DNA from: Vibrio sp. D404a
GTDB taxonomy: Bacteria; Pseudomonadota; Gammaproteobacteria; Enterobacterales; Vibrionaceae
Assembly (NCBI RefSeq): GCF_030248535.1
Contig: NZ_JAHGAJ010000040.1
Span: 1 to 64,000, forward strand
Reading direction: 5' to 3'
Length of the DNA stretch: 64,000 bases
Shown: positions 9,260-17,028 of the stretch, one piece after another
Position numbering within the stretch: position 1 is the first letter of the stretch
Layout: the number at the start of each line of letters is the position of its first letter
Notes under the pieces: generated by a model
The model's input: only the letters and a program-made list of their open reading frames with translations
What the model was told of the DNA's origin: nothing
Databases searched by the model: none
Position numbers and translations under genes: made by a program

Positions 9260-10477
9260 ATGTTTAATATCCCCAATTTGCGCCACCTTAGGGCGATCTC
9301 AGAAGTCGTTCACACCGGAAGTATCAGCAAAGCATCTGACACGGTTTTCCTCTCTCAACCCGCCATTACACAGGCTATATCCAAGCTTGAAAAGAGTATG
9401 AATAGTGAGCTGTTTGAACGTACCAGTGATGGTATGACACCAACAAAACAGGGCGAAGCCTTCGCTTTCCGAATTGACCGTGCGCTAGAAAACATCAGCC
9501 AAGGCATCTCAAATGCGCTCAAGATTGCCACGAAGCAACGCAAAAATAGTGTGCAGCGTTATCTGTTTAATATCACCACCACTCAACTAAAAGCGCTCGT
9601 TGCTGTCGCCAACGGACAAAGCTTTACCGAGGCGAGCCGGTTACTTGAAGTGTCTCAATCATCGGTCTACCGAGCATCAAAAGATCTTGAAGAAATACTC
9701 GGGTTTACGCTGTTTGAAAAGACCAGTACTGGCATTGCCCTCTCTAAGGCAGGAGCGGCATTAGACAAGGCGAGCAAACTCGCTTTTGTTGAGATAAAAC
9801 AAGGACTTGATGAAGTAAACCTACTCAGTAATCGACACAGTTCAGTGATCACAGTTGGCTGTTTACCTCTCGCGAGAACCTGCTTGCTTCCAAGTACCAT
9901 TAATGAATTTTCTAACGCCTATCCTGACTGCCAAATACACGTGATTGATGGCCCATATAAAGACCTGCTCAACCACCTAAAATATGGCGAAATTGATATT
10001 CTAATTGGCGCTCTGCGCTTTCCCGTTCCTAGTACCGATATTCGCCAAGAAACGCTATTTGAATCGAAGAACACCATTTTATCGCGAGCTGATCATCCTT
10101 TAGCGACTAAAGAGAAAGTCAGTATGAAAGAACTTCAAGAATCGAGCTGGGTTGTCTCCTCCAGTGCAACACCTGCCCGCAAGATGTTCGAAGATATGTT
10201 TACCAAGGCCTCCCTTGAAGTACCGAGTCGTTTGATTGAGGCAAGCTCTCAGATGCTAGTCAAAGAGCTATTACTGGGCAGTGATCGATTAACCCTTCTT
10301 TCTCAACATCAAATCAGACGCGATCTCGATGAGGGGCATTTAGTTGCTCTTCCCTATGAAGGCGAAGAACAATCCAGACCCATTGGTTTAACGGTACGTA
10401 AAAACTGGTTTGCCACTTCTGTACAAACTCACTTTTTAAAATTATTGCGAACAAACGGGGTAAAGATGTCTCTTTAA
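9260..10477 (+). CDS. LysR-type regulator with two tandem helix-turn-helix domains
   Basis: At 405 residues it is about 100 longer than usual LysR proteins because the DNA-binding domain is present twice. Domain one covers about residues 4-66 (RAISEVVHTGSISKAS, LSQPAITQAISKLE, LFERT). Domain two covers 107-167 (KALVAVANGQSFTEAS, VSQSSVYRASKDLE, LFEKT). A single effector-binding domain follows from about 195 to 400. It is divergent from the TRAP-quiC1 operon and upstream of the ligC-galB operon, so it is the most likely pathway regulator, with the inducer possibly protocatechuate, a ring-cleavage product or the imported acid. The ATG is preceded by AAGGAAACC. Confidence 0.88.
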   Translation: MFNIPNLRHLRAISEVVHTGSISKASDTVFLSQPAITQAISKLEKSMNSELFERTSDGMTPTKQGEAFAFRIDRALENISQGISNALKIATKQRKNSVQRYLFNITTTQLKALVAVANGQSFTEASRLLEVSQSSVYRASKDLEEILGFTLFEKTSTGIALSKAGAALDKASKLAFVEIKQGLDEVNLLSNRHSSVITVGCLPLARTCLLPSTINEFSNAYPDCQIHVIDGPYKDLLNHLKYGEIDILIGALRFPVPSTDIRQETLFESKNTILSRADHPLATKEKVSMKELQESSWVVSSSATPARKMFEDMFTKASLEVPSRLIEASSQMLVKELLLGSDRLTLLSQHQIRRDLDEGHLVALPYEGEEQSRPIGLTVRKNWFATSVQTHFLKLLRTNGVKMSL

Positions 10478-10490
10478 TAACCCTATTTTT

Positions 10491-10508
10491 TTCAAAATTG
10501 AATACCCT
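10491..10508. promoter_or_regulatory. Candidate pathway operator upstream of the ligC-galB operon
   Basis: TTCAA-AA-TTGAA followed directly by TACCCT. The 16-mer CAAAATTGAATACCCT (10493-10508) matches 20395-20410 at 15 of 16 positions, and related forms occur at 8916-8935 and 18956-18969. It lies 86 bp before the first gene of the operon. It is a shared cis element by inspection; the binding protein is inferred. Confidence 0.45.
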
Positions 10509-10593
10509 TTGAATTAATTTGATTATCCGCACCCAATACCAAATGATAGTGTTTGACCATAGCCAAAGATAATTAACGAACAAAAAGGTGGTT

Positions 10594-11517
10594 ATGGTGA
10601 AAATCAGTAGGATTGCATTTATTGGTTTTGGCGAAGCAGCAAAAACATTTATTTCAAGCTGGAACAATAAAGCGCCAGAAATAATTAACGCCTTTGATAT
10701 AAAAACAAACAATGTATTCACCCGAGAAAATAAACTCCTCGAATATATTGACCAAGGTGTACAAGGGACATTTCGCCCTGAAGAAGCCATTCACGGTGCG
10801 CAACTTATTTTTTCCTTAGTCACCGCTGACCAAGCTGAACAAGCACTGCAGCAGATCGTAGGCTCTCTGACGGAAAAACAGATTGTACTCGACTGCAACT
10901 CTTGTTCACCACAAGCCAAACAAAGACTGGCAAAACTGGTTAAAGCGCAAGGCGCTGAGTACATCGACATTGCCATCATGGCGCCAGTATTGACATCACA
11001 GCCTAATATTCCGCTCTACCTATCCGGACAAAAAGCCGACAAGGTCGCGGAATACCTAGGTCTGCTGGGTTTCGACGTTGAGGTTATCTCAGAAAACGTT
11101 GGTGATGCATCAAGCATAAAAATGATGCGCTCAGTCATGGTCAAAGGCTTAGAGGCGCTAACCACAGAGTGCGTTCTGGCAGCTCGTAAATCAGGTGTTG
11201 AACATCACGTACTCAAGTCATTAAGTCACACCTACCCAGGGTTAGAGCTGAGTCACCTAAGTCGTTACCACATGGAACGTATGCTCAACCACGGTCAGAG
11301 ACGCCACGCAGAATTAAAAGAGGTCGCTACGACATTAAACGAGTTAGGCATGAGTCACTCGATGGTCGAGGGTGCAATGAACTGGCATCAATCGCTCGGT
11401 GAACTCAACATCGAAGCGTCAGAGCAACCTCTCGCTCAACTGTCTGACCAGATCATAGAACAACTGCAGGTCGCGGATACTGAATCGACCGCAACGAAAT
11501 TACAAAATATCCAATAG
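10594..11517 (+). CDS. NAD(P)-binding dehydrogenase with DUF1932 C-terminal domain
   Basis: The 307-residue protein is of the 6-phosphogluconate/3-hydroxyisobutyrate dehydrogenase superfamily. It has a Rossmann motif IGFGEAA near residues 9-15, a CNSCSP segment near 103-108, and a C-terminal all-helical DUF1932-type domain with MMRSVMVKGLEAL. It opens the rightward operon before ligC. I chose the ATG at 10594, five bases after AAGGTGG, rather than the GTG two codons earlier. No step of the standard protocatechuate 4,5-pathway needs this enzyme, so it may act on an alternative substrate or on a tautomer of a pathway intermediate. Its function is not known. Confidence 0.75.
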   Translation: MVKISRIAFIGFGEAAKTFISSWNNKAPEIINAFDIKTNNVFTRENKLLEYIDQGVQGTFRPEEAIHGAQLIFSLVTADQAEQALQQIVGSLTEKQIVLDCNSCSPQAKQRLAKLVKAQGAEYIDIAIMAPVLTSQPNIPLYLSGQKADKVAEYLGLLGFDVEVISENVGDASSIKMMRSVMVKGLEALTTECVLAARKSGVEHHVLKSLSHTYPGLELSHLSRYHMERMLNHGQRRHAELKEVATTLNELGMSHSMVEGAMNWHQSLGELNIEASEQPLAQLSDQIIEQLQVADTESTATKLQNIQ

Positions 11518-11547
11518 TTTAATCGCTTGAATACAAAAGGAATGATT

Positions 11548-12501
11548 ATGAAAGTGTGTGTAGTAGGCGCTACGGGTGCATTCGGCCAAAAACATTTAGA
11601 GGCACTACGTAATATCGACGACGTTACCGTTACAGCAATGGTTGCCCCTGAAGCGGACAAGCTTGATCAACTCATCACAGATTACAATCAAACAGCTCAA
11701 GGTTTCTCTTCACTTGAAGAAGCACTGAAATCTGACAACGTCGATGCTGTGATTCTAGCAACGCCAACTCAAATGCATGCTGAGCAAGCTATCGCATGTA
11801 TGGAAGCTGGCAAGCATGTTCTGGTTGAAATCCCAATGGCAGACAACATTGAAGACAGCTACAAAGTGGTTGAGACTCAAAAGAAAACTGGCGTTGTCGC
11901 TATGGCTGGTCACACTCGCCGATTTAATCCAAGCCACCAGTGGATCCACAACAAGATCGCAGCGGGCGAGCTAAACATTCAACAAATGGATGTTCAAACC
12001 TACTTCTTCCGTCGCACCAACACCAACGCCAAAGGTGAACCGCGCACTTGGACTGATCACCTACTATGGCATCACGCTTGTCACACTGTTGATCTTTTCC
12101 AATATCAAACTGGTGAGAAGGCATCAAAGATTCAAGCGCTGCAAGGCCCTATTCACCCAGAGCTCAACATCGCAATGGACATGAGCATTGGTATGAAAAC
12201 GCCATCTGGCGCGCTATGCACGCTATCACTCTCATTCAATAACGACGGTCCATTTGGCACCTTCTTCCGCTACATCTGTGACGAAGGCACCTACATCGCT
12301 CGCTACGATGATCTATTCGATGGCAAAGAGAACCCGATTTCACTGGAAGGTGTCGCGGTTTCAAACAACGGCATCGAGCTGATCGACCGTGAGTTCTTCG
12401 ATGCGATTCGTACAGGCCGTGAGCCAAACTCAAGTGTCGCAAGCTGCCTACCAGCAATGGAGACACTGCACGCATTAGAACAACTGCTAGAGCAAGAGTA
12501 A
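11548..12501 (+). CDS. ligC: 4-carboxy-2-hydroxymuconate-6-semialdehyde dehydrogenase (LigC type)
   Basis: The 317-residue Gfo/Idh/MocA-fold enzyme oxidises the hemiacetal of the protocatechuate 4,5-cleavage product to 2-pyrone-4,6-dicarboxylate with NAD(P)+. The Rossmann motif GATGAFGQKH is at the N-terminus. The segments CTPTQMHAEQA-like (ATPTQMHAEQAIACM), VEIPMADN, GHTRRFNPSHQ and QMDVQTYFFRR agree closely with what I recall of Sphingobium LigC, including EIP in place of the family EKP. The ATG at 11548 is six bases after AAAAGGA. It lies between the DUF1932 dehydrogenase and the aldo/keto reductase. LigC is what connects LigAB to LigI. Confidence 0.92.
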   Translation: MKVCVVGATGAFGQKHLEALRNIDDVTVTAMVAPEADKLDQLITDYNQTAQGFSSLEEALKSDNVDAVILATPTQMHAEQAIACMEAGKHVLVEIPMADNIEDSYKVVETQKKTGVVAMAGHTRRFNPSHQWIHNKIAAGELNIQQMDVQTYFFRRTNTNAKGEPRTWTDHLLWHHACHTVDLFQYQTGEKASKIQALQGPIHPELNIAMDMSIGMKTPSGALCTLSLSFNNDGPFGTFFRYICDEGTYIARYDDLFDGKENPISLEGVAVSNNGIELIDREFFDAIRTGREPNSSVASCLPAMETLHALEQLLEQE

Positions 12502-12512
12502 GGAGCCCGGCG

Positions 12513-13517
12513 ATGATTACTATAGGTGAGCACTCACTTGCGCCAGTCGCTCTTGGATGTATGAACGTTTCTCACGCATACGGCACACCTCCAAGTGAAG
12601 AGCACAGCATCAAGTTACTTAATAAGGCGCTGGATCTTGGCTACAACATGCTGGATACCGCAGCTCTTTATGGGTTTGGTAACAACGAGAAACTACTCGC
12701 TAAAGCGGTAGGTCATCGCCGTGATGAATTCTTCCTCGCCAGCAAGTGCGGCATGTTTAAAGGCCCGAATGGTAAACGCGCAATTGATGGTCGCCCACAA
12801 ACCATTCGTCAAACCTGCGAAGAGGCGCTGCAACGTCTCAATACCGATGTGATTGACCTCTACTACCTGCACCGCTGGGATAAATCAGTACCAATTGAAG
12901 AGAGTATTGGTGAACTTTCGAGACTGGTTGATGAAGGCAAAATCAAACACCTCGGCTTATCTGAAGTATCGGCAACCACGTTGGAAAAGGCGCACCAAAT
13001 CCACCCAATAGCAGCGGTTCAGTCGGAGTATTCATTGTGGTCACGCAACGCAGAGATCGCAGTAATTGATAAATGCCAAGAGTTGGGAAGTACCTTTGTG
13101 TCTTTCAGCCCTGTAGGGCGCGGCATCCTGAGTGGCGAGCTGCAAAGCAATCAATTTGTCGATGGCGATATCCGTAATGCGATGCCGAGATTTAATGCAG
13201 AAAACTTTGAATCTAACTTATCGGCCGTGAATAAATTCGCTTCTCTACTGCCGATTTTTGCTGAAGAGAATGTATCACTACCTGCACCAACTCTGGCTCA
13301 ATTTGCCTTAGCATGGACGCTGGCTAAAGCGCCTCACTCGATTGCACTTCCAGGCACCACTAACTTTAAACATCTAGAAGACAACTTGAACGCGCAGCAC
13401 TACACGGTTTCGAACGCCCTTCTAGAGCTAATTGAGCGCACGGTTCCGCAAAAGGCATTTGTTGGCGGTCGCTACAACGCGCCTACTCAAGCCGAAATCG
13501 ATACCGAACAATTTTAA
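12513..13517 (+). CDS. Aldo/keto reductase
   Basis: The 334-residue NADPH-dependent TIM-barrel reductase has the complete catalytic tetrad D48, Y53, K78 and H120 in the usual contexts (NMLDTAALYG, ASKCG, YYLHRWD). The C-terminal GTTNFKHLEDN segment is the cofactor phosphate region. It starts 11 nt after ligC with AAGGAG nine bases before the ATG and precedes galB. The standard route does not need it. It could reduce an aldehyde or ketone made from the transported substrate, or detoxify the ring-cleavage semialdehyde. Substrate unknown. Confidence 0.85.
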   Translation: MITIGEHSLAPVALGCMNVSHAYGTPPSEEHSIKLLNKALDLGYNMLDTAALYGFGNNEKLLAKAVGHRRDEFFLASKCGMFKGPNGKRAIDGRPQTIRQTCEEALQRLNTDVIDLYYLHRWDKSVPIEESIGELSRLVDEGKIKHLGLSEVSATTLEKAHQIHPIAAVQSEYSLWSRNAEIAVIDKCQELGSTFVSFSPVGRGILSGELQSNQFVDGDIRNAMPRFNAENFESNLSAVNKFASLLPIFAEENVSLPAPTLAQFALAWTLAKAPHSIALPGTTNFKHLEDNLNAQHYTVSNALLELIERTVPQKAFVGGRYNAPTQAEIDTEQF

Positions 13518-13582
13518 CCGAATAAAGAACATAGAAGACACGCTCATCAGACGAGCTCAAGAGTAAATAAAGGATTAATAAC

Positions 13583-14317
13583 ATGACAACAAAGAAAACA
13601 GCTTTAGTAATCAGTGCCCATTCAGCAGACTTTGTATGGCGTTGTGGTGGTGCCATCGCCCTTCACCAAAAGCTGGGCTACGAAGTGACCATTGCATGTC
13701 TTTCATACGGTGAGCGTGGCGAGTCTGCAAAGTTATGGAAGCAAGAGGGCATGACACTTGAAGACGTAAAACGTATTCGTCATGAAGAAGCGACAGCAGC
13801 AGCGGCAGCGCTTGGCGTAAGCGACATTCGTTTCTTTGACTTCGGTGATTACCCACTGGAAATCGACAAAGGAGGTAAGTACCAGATCGTCGACCTGATC
13901 CGTGAGATTCAACCAGAGTTCATCATGACGCACTCTAAATGGGACCCGTACAATACAGACCACATGTACGCAACTGAGATCACTCTTCAGTGCCGCATGA
14001 TCGCACAAGCTTGGGGTCATAACCCAGGTGAGAAAGTACTAGGCGCACCTCAGGTTTACCTATTCGAACCGCACCAAAGTGAGCAAATGGAATGGAAACC
14101 AAATACCTTCCTAGACATCTCTGAAGTGTGGGAAAGCAAGAAAGCAGCTATTGAATGCATGCAAGGTCAAGAACACCTATGGACCTTCTACGAGAACCTA
14201 GCAGAAAACCGTGGCAACCACTTTAGACGTAACTCAGGTGGCCAAGCGGGCGGCAGAAGCTGCCAACACGCTGAAGGCTTCCAAGCTATCTTCCCACAGT
14301 GTGTTGATTCGCTGTAA
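13583..14317 (+). CDS. galB: 4-oxalomesaconate hydratase, GalB type (PIG-L/LmbE fold)
   Basis: The 244-residue zinc protein hydrates 4-carboxy-2-hydroxymuconate (the enol form of 4-oxalomesaconate) to 4-carboxy-4-hydroxy-2-oxoadipate. The N-terminal SAHSADFVWRCGGAIA carries the metal ligands H13 and D16. LSYGERGESAKLW and the C-terminal EHLWTFYENLA match the Pseudomonas gallate-pathway GalB pattern. The alternative hydratase LigJ has an unrelated amidohydrolase fold and is not seen in the window. It is the last gene of the rightward operon and is followed by a strong terminator. The ATG follows AAAGGATTAATAAC. Confidence 0.92.
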   Translation: MTTKKTALVISAHSADFVWRCGGAIALHQKLGYEVTIACLSYGERGESAKLWKQEGMTLEDVKRIRHEEATAAAAALGVSDIRFFDFGDYPLEIDKGGKYQIVDLIREIQPEFIMTHSKWDPYNTDHMYATEITLQCRMIAQAWGHNPGEKVLGAPQVYLFEPHQSEQMEWKPNTFLDISEVWESKKAAIECMQGQEHLWTFYENLAENRGNHFRRNSGGQAGGRSCQHAEGFQAIFPQCVDSL

Positions 14318-14353
14318 AGCCTTTAAATAATTATCTCGACCGATAAACGAGGC

Positions 14354-14384
14354 AAAGCCCCGCAACGCTGCGGGGCTTTTTATT
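14354..14384 (+). terminator. Terminator of the ligC-galB operon
   Basis: An 11-bp GC-rich stem AAAGCCCCGCA (14354-14364) with TGCGGGGCTTT (14369-14379) and a 4-base loop, followed by T residues, starts 36 bp after the galB stop. Confidence 0.9.
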
Positions 14385-14428
14385 ATCGGTAATCATCTAC
14401 TCTTCGCTGAGCACAGCAAACGCCTAAC

Positions 14429-14869
14429 CTAAGCCGTTATCGTTCTGAAATAATCCGTAGGCGTTAGGCCAAATTTGTCCTTAAAACGCTGGCTAAATCG
14501 CCCCTCAGATTGATAGCCACACGCCAAGGCCAACTGAGCAACATTGCTGTAGCCACTCTGTATCAAATACAAGGCATGAGCCAAGCGAACTTCGGTAAGC
14601 ACCTCACGAAATTGAGTGCCTTCTCGTTTTAATTTACGAATCATGGTCGCACGACTCATAGCAAATTGTTGCGCGACTTCGTCCAGAGTATGCTTATCAC
14701 TGGGTAGGTAATCTAAGTAGTGACTCAGCTACTGATATAAACTAAGCACCGAAAAACGCAGAGTCTCATGACTTATCGTTTGGGATTGAGACCAAAGCAG
14801 AGGATTAAAGGGGGCCTTGTAGTGCTGTATCAGAACCGAAAATAGTTTGGGATCTTTGTAGTCAAGGCA
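14429..14869 (-). pseudogene. Decayed AraC-family regulator (5' end lost, internal stop)
   Basis: Reading leftward, about 147 codons keep one frame and give a recognisable AraC C-terminal double helix-turn-helix. One helix region is LDEVAQQFAMSRATMIRKLK and the second is VAQLALACGYQSEGRFSQRF, followed by KDKFGLTPTDYFR. A TAG codon at 14729-14731 interrupts the linker, and upstream the frame runs straight into the A-tract of the ligB terminator at about 14870, so the N-terminal effector domain is missing. The last 76 codons could still be translated from the ATG at 14659. It sits between two convergent operon ends, suggesting decay after rearrangement of the island. Confidence 0.8.
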
Positions 14870-14904
14870 AAAAAAAGCCCCAGAGCATGACACTCTGGGG
14901 CTTT
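14869..14904 (-). terminator. Terminator of the ligK-galD-ligI-ligA-ligB operon
   Basis: A 12-bp perfect stem (14874-14885 with 14893-14904, CTCTGGGGCTTT on one arm) with a 7-base loop. On the minus strand it is followed by eight T residues. It lies 24 bp beyond the ligB stop. Confidence 0.9.
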
Positions 14905-14928
14905 AGAAAGCTTAAATCTGAAATTGAT

Positions 14929-15768
14929 CTAACGGTTTTCTATCAACATGGTGCCAGCACCGGTATTCGACACGGGGGCGTGATAGCTGCTTTTCAGCAC
15001 ATTAAGCTCGCCCGTCAATGCACCACGCATACCAAGCCACATAATGAATTCCGCACCTTGCGCACCGCCCTGCTCTACTAGGTCGTAGATCGAAAGCTTA
15101 GTCAGCTCTTCTGGGTTGTCGATCAGCTTCTTCATGCAGTAAAGGTCGAACTCTTTATTGATAAAGCCAGCACGCTCACCGTCCAACTGATGAGAAAGAC
15201 CACCAGTGCCAAGCACAACAACCTTCAAGTCTTTATCGTAGCTTTCTACTGCTTTACCAATCGCTTTACCTAAGTCGTAACAACGTTTAGGTGATGGCAT
15301 TGGGTGCTGCTCTACGTTGATACATACCGGAATCACCTTCATGTGACCGTAGCTGAAGTTTGGCCACATCAGCTGCATTGGTACAGTTAGACCGTGGTCA
15401 ACTTTCATCTCTTGGCAGATGGTAATATCGAACTCGTTCTCTACCAGTTCGTTACAGATATGCCATGACAACTCTGGGTCACCGTTGATTTCTGGAATAG
15501 TCGGAATACCCCAGCCTTCATCGGCATTCTTATAAGTTTGTGCTGCACCAATCGCGAAAGTCGGTTTCTTATCGAGGAAGAACTCTAGGCCGTGATCGTT
15601 ATAAAAAACGACCGCAACATCAGGTTGAACTTCATCTAGCCAGTGGTGAATCGGTGGATACGCATCAAACAGAGGCTTCCAATATTCAGTTTGTTGTAGA
15701 TTGTTCTCAATTGCTTTACCAATTGAAGGAATGTGGGAAGTGGTAATTCCGCCAACGATCTTTGCCAT
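14929..15768 (-). CDS. ligB: Protocatechuate 4,5-dioxygenase beta (catalytic) subunit
   Basis: The 279-residue extradiol dioxygenase of the LigB superfamily holds non-haem iron. H12 (TTSHIPS), H59 (YNDHG) and E240 (QGAEF) fit the iron ligands, and H193 (GLSHQLDG) the catalytic base, each zero to two positions from the Sphingobium enzyme. It opens the protocatechuate ring between C4 and C5 to 4-carboxy-2-hydroxymuconate-6-semialdehyde. It forms a complex with the alpha subunit, whose gene ends two bases upstream. It is the last gene of the leftward lig operon. Gallate dioxygenases are fused alpha-beta proteins, so the split form favours protocatechuate as substrate. Confidence 0.93.
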   Translation of the reverse strand: MAKIVGGITTSHIPSIGKAIENNLQQTEYWKPLFDAYPPIHHWLDEVQPDVAVVFYNDHGLEFFLDKKPTFAIGAAQTYKNADEGWGIPTIPEINGDPELSWHICNELVENEFDITICQEMKVDHGLTVPMQLMWPNFSYGHMKVIPVCINVEQHPMPSPKRCYDLGKAIGKAVESYDKDLKVVVLGTGGLSHQLDGERAGFINKEFDLYCMKKLIDNPEELTKLSIYDLVEQGGAQGAEFIMWLGMRGALTGELNVLKSSYHAPVSNTGAGTMLIENR

Positions 15769-15770
15769 AA

Positions 15771-16121
15771 CTATTTCCCTGCCTCTACTAACATCTGTTT
15801 AAATTCTTCAACTGTCATACCCGTTTGCATCGCACCAATGTCTTGCATGTTAAGTCCCAACATACCGACGAATTTGGCCAGGTAATAGATACTGCCACCT
15901 TCTGCGATCAACCCTAGAACGTCACGCTCTTTGATCGCGGTCTTTTGAGCTTCCGTCAGTCCATACTTGTCACAGTAAGCCATTTCATCGGCTGAAAATG
16001 CATCACGCCCCGCTTGTTCGTTAAGTGAATGACACATCTTGTTCAAGCCATAGCCTTTACGCGCCATCGCGCCATCAAACATGGTTGTGCCGGGGATCGG
16101 CTTATTATTTAGGTAAGTCAT
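15771..16121 (-). CDS. ligA: Protocatechuate 4,5-dioxygenase alpha subunit
   Basis: The small all-helical subunit is 116 residues, somewhat shorter than the Sphingobium LigA of about 139. The pattern GYGLNKMCHSLN, FSADEMAYCDKYGLTEAQKTAI and the GGSIYYLAK segment are typical of the family, where this subunit caps the active site of LigB. It lies between ligI and ligB, with a one-base gap to ligI and a two-base gap to ligB, which implies translational coupling and a 1:1 complex. Confidence 0.92.
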   Translation of the reverse strand: MTYLNNKPIPGTTMFDGAMARKGYGLNKMCHSLNEQAGRDAFSADEMAYCDKYGLTEAQKTAIKERDVLGLIAEGGSIYYLAKFVGMLGLNMQDIGAMQTGMTVEEFKQMLVEAGK

Positions 16122-16122
16122 G

Positions 16123-17001
16123 TTACACGCTCTCCGGCCAGTAAAGTTTCATAGGGTTAGTAACAAGTAGTGCTTGCTGCTGCTCAACAGTAGTAGCGAT
16201 TTGTGGGATCACATCCACTAGGTGGCCATCATCTGGAGTATGAGACTTCATATTTGGGTGTGGCCAGTCGGTGCCCCAAAGTACGCGGTTTGGAAACAGA
16301 TCAACCAAGGTTTTAGCAAACGGCACTACATCAGAGTAGTCAGGCGGCGTTTGAGTCAAACGCTCTGGGCAGCTCACTTTGCACCAGATATCTGGGTTAC
16401 GCTCCATCAGCGAAATAAACTTACCAAACTCTTGGCTATCAACACCTTTTGTCACGTCAGGACGACCCATGTGGTCAATCACTACCGTCATGTTGAGCTC
16501 TTCTAAAAACGGCGTTACATCATCGATATCTTGCGCTTCAAAGTAGACCACAACATGCCAGCCCAATGGGCGGATTTTTTCAGCAATCGCTTTAAGCTTT
16601 TCAGTTGGTACCGTATCAACCAAGCGCTTCACAAAGTTAAAGCGAACACCACGAACGCCAGCTTTGTCCATCGCTTGTAGCTCTTCGTCTGTGACAGTTT
16701 CGTCAACGAATGCAATGCCACGAGCTAACTCACCAGCGGTCTCTAGCGCATCAACAAGCGCGCGATTATCGGTACTGTGGCAAGAAGCCTGAACAATCAC
16801 ATTACGGCTAAAGCCTAAGTGATCACGCAGGGCAAAAAGCTGCTCTTTTGACGCGTCGCACGGGGTGTACTTACGCGCCGGAGAGTAAGGGAATTTAGCC
16901 GCAGGACCAAAAACGTGACAGTGGCTATCCACTGCGCCTTCTGGCACCACAAACTTCGGCTTGCTTGGATTTGGGTGGAACGGTAGGTAATCAGCGTCCA
17001 T
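16123..17001 (-). CDS. ligI: 2-pyrone-4,6-dicarboxylate lactonase
   Basis: The 292-residue amidohydrolase-superfamily TIM barrel hydrolyses 2-pyrone-4,6-dicarboxylate to 4-oxalomesaconate. H27 and H29 (DSHCHVFG), H177 (VIDHMGRPD) and the general base D245 (WGTDWPHPN) are present. D245 fits D248 of Sphingobium LigI. LigI enzymes of this group act without a bound metal. Length is normal. It is the third gene of the leftward operon, 27 nt after galD and one base before ligA. Confidence 0.93.
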   Translation of the reverse strand: MDADYLPFHPNPSKPKFVVPEGAVDSHCHVFGPAAKFPYSPARKYTPCDASKEQLFALRDHLGFSRNVIVQASCHSTDNRALVDALETAGELARGIAFVDETVTDEELQAMDKAGVRGVRFNFVKRLVDTVPTEKLKAIAEKIRPLGWHVVVYFEAQDIDDVTPFLEELNMTVVIDHMGRPDVTKGVDSQEFGKFISLMERNPDIWCKVSCPERLTQTPPDYSDVVPFAKTLVDLFPNRVLWGTDWPHPNMKSHTPDDGHLVDVIPQIATTVEQQQALLVTNPMKLYWPESV

Positions 17002-17028
17002 GTTTCTTCCTTGTTATTTTCAGCAGGC

